A DNA stretch of 64,000 nucleotides from Nematostella vectensis. Lineage: Eukaryota > Cnidaria > Anthozoa > Actiniaria > Edwardsiidae. Within the stretch, counting starts at the first letter, position 1, and each line of letters begins with the position of its first letter. Made by a program: the position numbers and the translations under genes. The DNA lies in contig NC_064035.1 of assembly GCF_932526225.1 (NCBI RefSeq), forward strand, positions 21,627,969 to 21,691,968, written 5' to 3'. The notes beneath the pieces are model-generated. The model had not been told where the DNA came from, did not search any database, and was given only the letters and a program-made list of their open reading frames with translations. Of this stretch, positions 1-10,800 are shown piece by piece.

Positions 1-205
1 ATTCTCCCGTAAGCGAACATTCTCCCGTAAGCGAACATTTTTCCGTTAGCGAACATTCTCCCGTAAGCAAACAGTCTCCCGTAAGCGAACAGTCTCCCGT
101 AAGCGAACATTCTCCCGTAAGCGAACATTCTCCCGTAACGAACATTCCTCCGTTAGCGAACATTCTCCCGTAAGCGAACATTCTTCCGAAAGCAAACATT
201 TTCTC
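1..205. repeat. 18-bp minisatellite, cut by the window start
   Basis: About eleven tandem copies of attctcccgtaagcgaac and close variants (cagtctcccg, cattcttccg, cattcctccg). The array enters from outside the window, so its true length is unknown. It decays around 200-240 into degenerate copies such as ggtagacaat and gcgaacactctc. No gene is visible in it. Confidence 0.9.
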
Positions 206-1440
206 TAATTAGACACTCTCGTAGGTAGACAATTGTAAACGAACACTCTCTTTTGTTAGCGGACACGGACGCGGCTTCGGAGCTTAAAAACTGTGTTAGA
301 CTCACGTTTATAAAACTTTGCCTGTGTTATGTTATTTATTACCAAGATTATAAACCATCCTACAATAAGCGGATTTTTCTCCTTACGGAGCACCTTTACC
401 ATGTTCGGTTACGATAGAGTATCGTTCCATGTGTGTAGCCATCACTCCATGTTGGCCATCTCGCTGAAGATAGGAAACACTGCCAAATAGACGATCAGTC
501 GTTTTTTTTTAAATTGCTTATCATTAAATGATGCCATGTCACAATGATAATGTATTTTACATAAAATAATAAAATGATAATTCCAGATTATTTCGTGGTT
601 ATTTTTTTCCTAGATACTGTTGTGCTTGTGTCGAGGTGCAGGGCCGTAATAGAGGGTGGGGCACTGGGGCAACCCCCCCCCCAATATTTTCAAGAAAATT
701 ACCAGTTGGGGCGAGGCTGTTAAGGGGGGGGGGGGGGCTTCAGTCTAATGTGCCCTGCTACGGCTCTATGGTGACAAACAATGTTGGTTATAAGGAGAAG
801 GGAAGTGGGGGATATGAAGTAGGAGTAGGAGGGGAAAAGTGAGGAGCTCCACTCTGTTGTCATTATCGAAATACGCATGTCAAACAATCGAATCAGTTTG
901 GATTCAGGTAGGAAACTTAGGTTGTTTCTGCTTATCAGTATTGCCTTCAGTTTTGGATATATTTGAAAAAGGGGCAGATAAAGCTTTTTCCTAGAGAGGG
1001 GGTGATCCCAAACCTGTTTTCATTATTTTGAACCATCGTAACGCCATGCGCTTAATGCATACCATTTAGACCATAATTGCGTATTTAGATCAAGTCACAT
1101 AAAGCGACCGGTGTAAAATCCGTCTACGCGACAGAAGATGTGCACTCTTCTCAAGCCTCACCAACATAGGCTAAACTCTTCCTTCCCCGCTATTTATGTA
1201 TGTATATGCAGTGTTAAATATGATAAAGAAGCTGAGAATGAATAAATATCTACGAAGTTTAGCAGATATTTGTGTTCTGTTTGTACAGGTAGAAATATGC
1301 ATTAGGATATTTATTGTATACTCGTGTAATTAACATATAATATCCTTCCAGCTTTAAATGCTAACCGTTTTACTCGTTCTGCTAGACACTTTTGGCTTTT
1401 ACTCTACACAGTCGTTATATCAGAAAAAAAATACGTTAGA
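206..1440. other. Intergenic sequence without a supportable gene
   Basis: AT-rich sequence with homopolymer runs. The only structured item is the small inverted-repeat element at about 637-772. Short open frames here have no recognisable domain, and some begin at non-ATG codons. Confidence 0.6.
637..772. mobile_element. Possible short MITE with C-run and G-run arms
   Basis: The left end (cagggccgtaatagaggg) and the reverse complement of the right end (agagccgtagcagggcac) share a GCCGTA-type terminus. Inside, a run of C at about 671-680 faces a run of G at about 723-737, so the piece could fold back on itself. The terminus resembles hAT-like nonautonomous elements seen in many invertebrates. 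That family assignment is inference from the motif only, and I see no clear target-site duplication. Confidence 0.4.
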
Positions 1441-1444
1441 AGGT

Positions 1445-2314
1445 AATGAATTGGTTTGGCTTTGCCTGGATGAAAAAATGATTTTCCATTGACTCACCAC
1501 AGCTCCTCTTAATGCTGTCTTTTCTGAAACCAAATTGATTCCAAAATTGATAACCGTGCTATTCTGGACCTGTATGATTTTGATTTGATTTTTTTTTAAC
1601 GTTGGGAAGAGGTGTATTGACTGGTCATTCCATGCCAATTTTTTGTGTGGATAACCCAGAATGCTTTGTAATCTGTGATGCTAGCAAGATGGCTCAAGAA
1701 GCTTTCAAGGAATCATCATCATCATCATTATTGGAGGTCATGGAAAAGGATCATCATTATTGGAGGTCATGGAAATGGATCATCATTATTGGAGGTCATG
1801 GAAATGGATCATCATTATTGGAGGTCATGGAAATGGATCATCATTATTGGAGGTCATGGAAATGGATCATCATTATTGGAGGTCATGGAAATGGATCATC
1901 ATTATTGGAGGTCATGGAAATGGATCATCATTATTGGAGGTCATGGAAATGGATCATCATTATTGGAGGTCACGGAAATGGATCATCATTATTGGAGGTC
2001 ATGGAAATGGATCATCATTATTGGAGGTCATGGAAAAGGATCATCATTATTGGAGGTCATGGAAATGGACCTGGAGAATCAGAATAAAGGTATCAATTTG
2101 TGTCTTGCGATGTGTTTGTGTGTTTTGTTGATGTCTGCTGTTTCTACTGAGCTACGAAGAGAAGTTGCTATCACCTTCGTTGGATGCATAACTTTAAGGC
2201 CATTTATCCCTTAGAATAATGCCTGTACTCATTGTATATATTTTGCATTTATGCATTGTTTTGGTTGTGGTCTCTCACGGTCGGCACAGGCCGGTTTAGG
2301 GGTCAATGGGTTAA
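1445..2314. mobile_element. 5'-truncated copy of the TTAA-type 1 kb element
   Basis: Diverged relative of the two near-identical elements at 40389-41393 and 41911-42918. It shares the segment from the ggctttgcc(t/c)ggatga block through the ctgtcttttctgaaaccaaa block to the right end, where ccggtttaggggtcaatg is followed by ggttaa. The first 360 or so bases of the other copies are absent. A 29-bp minisatellite has expanded inside it at 1715-2075, at the point corresponding to the ccttcaaggaatgggc region of the other copies. Confidence 0.75.
1715..2075. repeat. 29-bp minisatellite inside a mobile element
   Basis: About twelve copies of a 29-bp unit with core atcattattggaggtcatgg. Copies are nearly identical (rare ggaaaagg for ggaaatgg, and one cacgg for catgg), so the expansion looks recent. 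Since 29 is not a multiple of three, all plus frames read the same repeated peptide with HHYWRSWK, GGHGNGSS and LEVMEMD blocks. Those frames are an artefact of the repeat. Confidence 0.95.
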
Positions 2315-3050
2315 TCAGCCAAAAGCTGTCAGACGCATGTCTGCTGCTCACCCACCAAAAATTAAATAAGAGTTAATGTTTTAGACCCTTTTTGCATCTC
2401 AACTTTAGCCTTTGTTGCAAGCGCTTCCATGGGTTACAAGGACGAAATTTTGTGTTTTGCCCAGCTCTTCGCTTGGTCAAACTTCCAATGAAAACCAAGG
2501 TAACGCTGGCTACGCAGGCTACTCAACTGGAAAACAATTCGGGCAGAGCGTGCGCAGAGGTAGGGTTCCAAGTAAAAAAAACACACTTAACCTCCAGGCT
2601 CAGGATTCGTTAACTTCAAACCAAAATGGGACTTTAAACTTATTGTTATGAAATGTTGGTCAAGGAGCATGTTTTCGAAGAAAACGCTCGTTAGCTACTT
2701 TTCCACCAAGATTCTATATTTACATATCCTATATCTCTATAGATTTTATATTTACATATTCCTTCAAACAACCAATCAGCATCAGGTATCTTCCCTCCCT
2801 CCCGCCGCTGATACCATTACAACTGTACTCGGATTTTACTCCTTTTTAATGTTCGTTTACAACATTGCAATATTCATTTCATTTAACATAGCTGTCAATT
2901 TGCGATAAGGGGGGCGATTAATTTATTTGTCATAGTGCTATAGGAGATACTAAAGGGTTTAGGGGATACTAAAGGGTTCAGTGTTATTTTAGGGATTCAG
3001 TTTTTGTTTCCATTTCAATTTTCGATGATTGTTATCTGTAAGTTTTCTAT
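2315..3050. other. Intergenic gap with one dispersed-repeat copy
   Basis: No gene seen. Positions 2485-2690 carry one copy of a dispersed repeat (gctacgcaggct, attcgggcagagc, gggttccaag, catgttttcgaagaaaac blocks), whose second, shorter copy lies at 6146-6300. A two-copy short repeat (gggatactaaagggtt) sits near 2945-2980. Confidence 0.6.
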
Positions 3051-3054
3051 GTTG

Positions 3055-4446
3055 TCACACCTCGTCTCCTCCCGATCCACTAGATTCATCATTCTGGGGC
3101 TCGTCTTTTAAGCCATCGCTTTGCCAGATAACAGAATAGCCAGGTTTAGTTGTACACTTGCATTTGAAGAATCTAAACTGGTACTCGCATCCGGGAACCT
3201 CGCTTGTGTCCCCCTCGTCATAGCTAACCGCCACCTTCTTTTGGCTACCATCTCCCCGATCCACCAACTTGTTGTCCACGCACGTTTTTCCATCGCACTT
3301 GCATCCTTTGAAGGCATGGTACTTGCAGTCCTTGTCATTGTTGCATCCTGGGTCACGCAGTAAACATTGGAAGATTGGATTACTTGAGGAAGAAAATGGT
3401 GCTAGGTTAAACTTTGTTGTTGTCGTGTCTTGAACAGTCTTTTTTTTACAGCCGAATGCCAGGAAACCCTTGAAAAACTGTTCCAGGTTTCGAACCTTCG
3501 CTTGATCATCGGTACCGTAGAACCTTGCACTCAACAATTCCCAGATTCCAGTGAAGCTGTACTGTACAGGTGTCGGCGTCTGTCTGCCTTCCTTCAGAAA
3601 CTGCTCAACAAGGGCAGGGTCTCGTTTGTGCAGGAGCTTTGCTCTCGTTTCAGCCGTCCCACCGCGAACAACGACCTTGTCGTTCATATGTAACCTTGAA
3701 ACCCTTTGTATATCTTCGCTGGTGATCCCGGAGCATGCACTTGCATTCAGGTTAGCCTTCATATACTTCAGAACCGTTGGGCCTTGAAACGCCAGGCAGG
3801 CTTTGATTCTGAAATCGTCTTCGGTGCGATGAGAGCCGGATCTTGAGAACGCGTAGCTGTAGATACTTGCTCCATACGTGACGCTTGTCACCATGTGACT
3901 ACCGTAGGTCTTGATAAAGTGGCTGTAATCTTTCCACGACCAGGAATCTTCAGGGTTGCGGATTTCACTTGGAAGTTTCTTGAAGTCGTTCATGAACTTG
4001 TCCTTGAAGTCGACTTTATTCAGGCAATCCCTACTCAAAGCTTGGCTCATGCTGTGGTCACTCACGCGTAATACTGTTCCCTCCACAGACTCATTGGTAG
4101 CGGTCATACTATTCGTGACGGCATCTAAGGACGTCTTAAAGGTGAATGAACCCACCAACTCGGCATCAATCTTGACGGCAGAATTGAGAAAGTTGTACAC
4201 CTGTCTTGTGTCTTCGAAGTGCACCGTGTCTCTTGTGCTTTGGCTCTTCCCTGACCACGTCTTGATACACTTATCTGGGAAAGCATTTGCGATATTCGCC
4301 CCATTTGGAGCAAGCTGTTTGGAAAGAAGGTCTTGATTTGGTAAGTTGAAGCCCTGCCCTAGCGGACCGACTTCTTTGACTACGGGCTTGGCCTCGGGAT
4401 CTGCTTGGGCCAGACTGAACAGCAAGAGAACTCCAATAGTAAGCAT
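3055..4446 (-). CDS. Secreted MACPF-domain protein with Cys-rich tail
   Basis: Intronless 463-residue frame from an ATG, with a good secretion signal at residues 1-15 (hydrophobic LTIGVLLLF, then small residues before DPEAK). A membrane attack complex/perforin domain spans roughly residues 45-330: the family signature appears as YGSHMVTSVTYG at 181-192, and a downstream RGGT stands at 261-264. Family members oligomerise and insert beta-hairpins into membranes. In cnidarians they include venom toxins, immune effectors and developmental proteins, and I cannot tell which this is. Residues 333-431 form a Cys-rich tail (about a dozen Cys, with CKCDGKTC) where anemone MACPF toxins carry an EGF-like module, but the spacing here is not a clear EGF. 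The last 20 residues are acidic and Ser/Gly-rich. No break is visible. A 19-bp array begins about 140 bp upstream of the ATG. Confidence 0.85.
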   Translation of the reverse strand: MLTIGVLLLFSLAQADPEAKPVVKEVGPLGQGFNLPNQDLLSKQLAPNGANIANAFPDKCIKTWSGKSQSTRDTVHFEDTRQVYNFLNSAVKIDAELVGSFTFKTSLDAVTNSMTATNESVEGTVLRVSDHSMSQALSRDCLNKVDFKDKFMNDFKKLPSEIRNPEDSWSWKDYSHFIKTYGSHMVTSVTYGASIYSYAFSRSGSHRTEDDFRIKACLAFQGPTVLKYMKANLNASACSGITSEDIQRVSRLHMNDKVVVRGGTAETRAKLLHKRDPALVEQFLKEGRQTPTPVQYSFTGIWELLSARFYGTDDQAKVRNLEQFFKGFLAFGCKKKTVQDTTTTKFNLAPFSSSSNPIFQCLLRDPGCNNDKDCKYHAFKGCKCDGKTCVDNKLVDRGDGSQKKVAVSYDEGDTSEVPGCEYQFRFFKCKCTTKPGYSVIWQSDGLKDEPQNDESSGSGGDEV

Positions 4447-4589
4447 TCTGTGTGAACGGAAGATGCCATTTCTTTAAATCACGCAATAAGGACAATGTTA
4501 AGCTAAGAATTAGACCAGAGAAGGTACAAAAAGATTATAAATTATAGATTATAATTATAAAGAAAAAAGACGTAAGAAGAAAAAAAAGA
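4447..4589 (-). promoter_or_regulatory. AT-rich upstream region of the MACPF gene
   Basis: The 140 bp between the MACPF ATG and the 19-bp array includes an AT-rich stretch at about 4533-4563 (attataaattatagattata) that could supply a TATA-like core on the minus strand. Promoter identity is inferred from position and composition only. Confidence 0.35.
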
Positions 4590-6103
4590 ACTATAGGGAG
4601 AATATAGAACTATAGGGAGAAGATAGAACTATAAGGAGAAGATAGAACTATAGGGAGAAGATAGAACTATAGGGAGAAGATAGAACTATAGGGAGAAGAT
4701 AGAACTATAGGGAGAAGATAGAACTATAGGGAGAAGGTAGAACTATAGGGAGAAGATAGAACTATAGGGAGAAGATAGAACTATAGGGAGAAGATAGAAC
4801 TATAGGGAGAAGATAGAACTATAGGGAGGAGATAGAACTATAGGGAGAAGATAGAACTATAGGGAGAAGATAGAACTATAGGGAGAAGATAGAACTATAG
4901 GGAGAAGATAGAACTATAGGGAGAAGGTAGAACTATAAGGAGAAGGTAGAACTATAGGGAGAAGGTAGAACTATAGGGAGAAGGTAGAACTAGAGGGAGA
5001 AGATAGAACTATAGGGAGAAGGTAGAACTATAGGGAGAAGATAGAACTATAGGGAGAAGGTAGAACTAAGGGAGAAGATAGAACTATAGGGAGAAGGTAG
5101 AACTATAGGGAGAAAATAGAACTATAGGGAGAAGATAGAACTATAGGGAGAAGGTAGAACTATAGGGAGAAGATAGAACTATAGGGAGAAGGTAGAACTA
5201 TAGGGAGAAGATAGAACTATAGGGAGAAGGTAGAACTATAGGGAGAAGATAGAACTATAGGGAGAAGCTAGAACTATAGGGAGAAGATAGAACTATAGGG
5301 AGAAGATAGAACTATAGGGAGAAGATAGAACTATAGGGAGAAGATAGAACTATAGGGAGAAAATAGAACTATAGGGAGAAGATAGAACTATAGGGAGAAG
5401 GTAGAACTATAGGGAGAAGATAAAACTATAGGGAGAAGGTAGAACTATAGGGAGAAGATAGAACTATAGGGAGAAGGTAGAACTAAGGGAGAAGATAGAA
5501 CTATAGGGAGAAGATAAAACTATAGGGAGAAGATAGAACTATAGGGGGAAGGTAGAACTATAGGGAGAAGGTAGAACTATAGGGAGAAGATAAAACTATA
5601 GGGAGAAGATAGAACTATAGGGGGAAGGTAGAACTAGGGAGAAGATAGAACTATAGGGAGAAGATAGAACTATAGGGGGAAGGTAGAACTAGGGAGAAGA
5701 TAGAACTATAGGGAGAAGATAGAACTATAGGGGGAAGGTAGAACTAGAGGGAGAAGATAGAACTATAGGGAGAAGATAGAACTATAGGGAGAAGATAGAA
5801 CTATAGGGAGAAGATAGAACTATAGGGAGAAGATAGAACTATAGGGGGAAGGTAGAACTATAGGGAGAAGGTAGAACTAGAGGGAGAAGATAGAACTATA
5901 GGGAGAAGATAGAACTATAGGGAGAAGATAGAACTATAGGGAGAAGATAGAACTATAGGGAGAAGATAGAACTATAGGGAGAAGATAGAACTATAGGGAG
6001 AAGGTAGAACTATAGGGAGAAGGTAGAACTAGAGGGAGAAGATAGAACTATAGGGGGAAGGTAGAACTATAGGGAGAAGATAGAACTATAGGGAGAAGAT
6101 AGA
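4590..6103. repeat. 19-bp minisatellite, about 80 copies
   Basis: Tandem array of tatagggagaagatagaac with a few recurrent variants (aaggtagaac, gggggaagg, agagggagaag, aaataaaac). Variants recur in blocks: an aaggtagaactagggagaag module repeats around 5625-5755, which suggests segmental amplification within the array. It lies immediately upstream of the MACPF gene. On the plus strand it is almost pure purine with regular TATAG steps. Confidence 0.97.
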
Positions 6104-7860
6104 AGAAGAAAAAAGGAAGAAAAGGAGGAAGAGTGGAGAAGGAGACGCTGGGTACGCAGGCTAATTCGGGCAGAGCAGTTCCACAGCAGGGGTTCCAAGC
6201 ATATTACACTTCATCTTCAAGTTCGGGATTCGAACAAATTTTTGTGAAAAGGGGGTCTAAGGAACAGGTTTTCCGGAGAAAACTTTTATGAAAGAAGCGT
6301 CACAAGAATAAAAGAAAATGGAGAAGGAGAAAAGGAGGAAGAAGAAGGAGTGGAGAGGGAGGAGGGAAAAAAATCATATGATTATACAAAAACATTTGCG
6401 CTTACCTCAAAGATGGTCAAGGGCGTTTAACCAAATCCCGAGATCTTACCCCAATCTTATAGCACAAAAAGAACACTTAAAAGATTAATGACATTTTTTT
6501 TGGGTTAGCTAATGAAATAGTGCCTGTGGTAACATATAAGTTTACGTTTTACTGTGAATTATTAAACGACTCCAATGAAGAATTCCAATTGTAAAGTAGA
6601 CATGGATTAGAACCATAGGACACACTTGGAAGCCGTATAAAACACACATTTTCTGGCTCCCCGTGTTAAGTCACGATCATTCGTTAATTCTAGTTGTTAA
6701 TATTCCTTACAAAGTCTGAGTCTAGAATTACAAAAGCATTGAGTTGTTTACTGTTAGTCTTTCAGATTCCGGGTTCTATTGGCTTACGGTTTATATTACT
6801 GGTTTTGTCTCGCGTATTGCGTTACATACTGGTAGAATCATATCTATTGGGTTCCGGGTTCTATTGGCTTACAGGTTATTAGTTGTCTCGCATATTGCGT
6901 TACATACTGGTAGAATCGTGTCCCATAGTCTATTAGCTTACACGAATATTTTACTAGTTTTGTCAAGAGGAGGATAAGAAGAAGGAGAAGGGAACGCTTC
7001 AAAGCGAAATCATCTGTCGACCTTGTTAACAAATCAATCTTTTTTCTGCGTTTGTCTGGTCGGCACGGCCGCTAAGTCGCTTTTGCTCTTTGCCGCGTGC
7101 TCCAAGTCCAAGTTAATCAGTGTACAAACAAGACACCTCCAAGCATAGACAAGACGCCTCGCCTCCTACTCGTTACATTCACGTTTTTATCAATTCTCCC
7201 ATCATCCCCCGCGTGTCTGTAAAAACCTAGACAGACACGGGATATGCGTTTTATTGCTTGAGAACAAATCCCCCGTAAATGTAATAAACAATCAACCATA
7301 AATGTAAGAACATTTCGCCCATGTGCGTGTGTAATAAGTCATGTTAACCATAAATGTAATAACAAGTCTCCCATGAATAAAATAACTTATAGTTGTGACT
7401 AAGAGAGACAACATTAGACAACCAACATTGGCAAATGCCATGTGCCTGTCAAGGGAGGGGCAACGATATGGTACCTCAGCATGACGTCATCTAAGCATGC
7501 CTGTTTTTGCTGCAGAGAATCTTTAGTGCGTCATTCAAAGTGTTAGCGATAAAAAGTGATGGGATTACAGATTTGGACACTTGGGGCTGCACTATATGGA
7601 CCCTGTGAACCTTGCGTGCTATTTTTTTTATCTTAGCTGTTGCCAAGTAACGAAATTTTTTATTGAAATAAATATAACTTTGAAAATAGAAGAGCCTTCG
7701 CTTTTTGGACTTATTATAGAGGTGACTGATTCCAAGGCGTGCTGGCATTTTTGAACCCCCTTCTCTCTAAATCCGCCGCTAATTTGATATGATAGGGCTA
7801 TATAACTCCTATGGAAAGCCAAAATATTAACTTTTAGTTCTCAAATAGTTGATGATATTT
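6104..7860. other. Intergenic region between two arrays
   Basis: No gene that I can support. It contains the second copy of a dispersed repeat (6146-6300; tacgcaggcta, attcgggcagagc, ggggttccaagc), a 3-copy degenerate tandem repeat at 6765-6960, and short direct repeats of ataaatgtaa with tctcccatga near 7270-7385. Confidence 0.6.
6765..6960. repeat. Degenerate tandem repeat, unit about 65-80 bp
   Basis: Three imperfect copies carrying ttccgggttctattggctta, then a ttgtctcg(c/g) block, then ttgcgttacatactggtaga. Copies differ by internal deletions, so the unit length varies. Confidence 0.7.
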
Positions 7861-7865
7861 TTTAT

Positions 7866-10800
7866 GAGCAAGGGCAGTGAAGAAGCCTTAAGATAACCCA
7901 CCCAAGGACAGCGAAGAAGACCTAGGATAATCCACACAAGGGCATGGAAGAAGACTTAAGAAAACCCACCCAAGGGCAGTGAAGACGACTTAGGAAAACC
8001 CACCCAAGGACAGTGAAAAAGACCTAGGATAACCCACCCAAGTGCAGTGAAGAAGACTTAAGATAACCCAACCAAGGGCAGTGAAGAAGACTTAACCGAC
8101 CCAAGGGCAGTGAAGATGACTTAGGAAAACCCACTCAAGGGCAGTGAAGGAGACTTAAGATAACCCACCCAAGGGCAGATAAGACGACTTAGGAAAACCC
8201 ACCCAAGGGCAGTGAAGAAGACTTAGGAAAACCCACCCAAGGGCAGTGAAGAAGACTTAAGATAACCCACCCAAGGGCAGTGAAGAAGACTTAAAATAAT
8301 CCACCCAAGGGCAGTGAAGAAGACTTAAGATAACCCAACCAAGGGCAGTGAAGAAGACTTAACCGACCCAAGGGCAGTGAAGATGACTTAGGAAAACCCA
8401 CTCAAGGGCAGTGAAGGAGACTTAAGATAACCCACCCAAGGGCAGATAAGACGACTTAGGAAAACCCACCCAAGGGCAGTGAAGAAGACTTAGGAAAACC
8501 CACCCAAGGGCAGTGAAGAAGACTTAAGATAACCCACCCAAGGGCAGTGAAGAAGACTTAAAATAATCCACCCAAGGGCAGTGAAAAAGACTTAAGATAA
8601 CCCACCCAAGGGTAGTTAAGAAGAGTTAAGATACCCCACCCTAGGGTAATGAAGAAGACTCAGGATAACCCACCCAAGGGCAGTGAAAAAGACTTAAGAT
8701 AACCCATCCAACGATAGTGAAGACGACTTAAGATAACCCACCAAAGGGCAGTGAAGAACACTTGAGATGACCCGACCAAGGGAAGTGAAGAGGCCTTAAG
8801 ATAACCCACCCTAGGGCAGTCAAGAAGATTTGAGATCGCCCACCCTAAGGCAATGAAGAAGATTTGAAATAGCCCACCAAGGCAGTGAAGAAGCCTTAAG
8901 ATAACCCATCAAAGGGCAGTGAAGAAGACTTGCGATAACCCACCCAAGGGCAGTGAAGAAGACTTGAGATAACCCATCCAAGGGTAGTCAAGAAGACTTG
9001 AGATTGAGACTTCAGACAATTTGGAAAAAAAGGAAACTTGTCGAAATCCTGACTCCTGGGACAACAAATTCTGTCAATGTAGGACAAAACTGCACACTCT
9101 GGGGCAAGAATAGACTTTCTCAAAATCTACTGACCAGCTTTTTAGAAGCAGATTTGGGATAACCCATCCAAGAGTAGTGAAGAACACTTGAGATAACCCA
9201 CCCAATGGCGGTGAAGCAGATTTGGGATAACCCACCCAAGGGCAGTGAAGATGACTTAGGAAAACCCACCCAAGGATAGTGAAGAAGACTTAGGAAAACC
9301 CACCCAAGGGCAGTGAAGAAGACTTAAGATAACCCACCCAAGGGCAGTGAAGAAGACTTAAAATAATCCACCCAAGGGCAGATAAGACGACTTAGGAAAA
9401 CCCACCCAAGGGCAGTGAAGAAGACGTAGGAAAACCCACCCAAGGGCAGTGAAGAAGACTTAAGATAACCCACCCAAGGGCAGTGAAGAAGACTTAAAAT
9501 AATCCACCCAAGGGCAATGAAGAAGACTTAAGATAACCCACCCAAGGGTAGTTAAGAAGAGTTAAGATACCCCACCCTAGGGTAATGAAGAAGACTCAGG
9601 ATAACCCACCCAAGGGCAGTGAAAAAGACTTAAGATAACCCATCCAACGATAGTGAAGACGACTTAAGATAACCCACCAAAGGGCAGTGAAGAACACTTG
9701 AGATGACCCGACCAAGGGAAGTGAAGAGGCCTTAAGATAACCCACCCTAGGGCAGTCAAGAAGATTTGAGATCGCCCACCCTAAGGCAATAAAGAGATTT
9801 GAAATAGCCCACCAAGGCAGTAAAGAAGCCTTAAGATAACCCATCAAAGGGTAGTGAAAAAGACTTAGGATAACCCACCCTAGTGCAGTGAAGAGGATAT
9901 GAGATAACCGACCCAAGGGCGGTGAAGAACACTTGAGATAACCGACCTAATGGCGGTGAAGCAGATTTGGGATAACCCACCCAAGGGTAGTGAAGAATAC
10001 TTGAGATAACCCATCCAAGGGTAGTGAAGAAGACTTGAGATAACCCACCCAAGGGCAGTGAAAACGACTTAAGATAATCCACCCTAGGGCAGTGAAGCAA
10101 ATTTGGGATAACCCATCCAAGGGTAGTGAAGAAGACTTGAGATAACCCACCCAAGGGCAGTGAAGAATACTTGCGATAACCCACCCAAGGGCAGTGAAGA
10201 AGACTTGAGATAACCCATCCAAGGGTAGTGAAGAAGACTTGAGATTGAGACTTGAGACATTTTGGAAAAAAGGAAACTTGTCGAAATCCTGACTCCTGGG
10301 ACAACAAATTCTGTCAATCTAGGACAAAACTGCACACTCTGGGGCAAGAATAGACTTTCTCAAAATCTACTGACCAGCTTTTTAGAAGCAGATTTGGGAT
10401 AACCCCTCCAAGGGCAGTGAAGATGACTTAGGAAAACCCACCCAAGGATAGTGAAGAAGACTTAGGAAAAGCCACCCAAGGGCAGTGAAGAAGACTTAAG
10501 ATAACCCACCCAAGGGCAGTGAAGAAGACTTAAAATAATCCACCCAAGGGCAGATAAGACGACTTAGGAAAACCCACCCAAGGGCAGTGAAGAAGACTTA
10601 GGAAAACCCACCCAAGGGCAGTGAAGAAGACTTAAGATAACCCACCCAAGGGCAGTGAAGAAGACTTAAAATAATCCACCCAAGGGCAGTGAAGAAGACT
10701 TAAGATAACCCACCCAAGGGTAGTTAAGAAGAGTTAAGATACCCCACCCTAGGGTAATGAAGAAGACTCAGGATAACCCACCCAAGGGCAGTGAAAAAGA

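Noticed and set aside
636-842. 68-codon plus ORF
   Set aside because: Begins at GTG and runs through C and G homopolymers inside an inverted-repeat element; no protein-like features.
4590-6103. ACTATAGGGAGA in each unit resembles the 3' part of the phage T7 promoter
   Set aside because: Only the last twelve bases match, the upstream recognition half is missing, and no phage context exists. Coincidence of a purine-rich unit.
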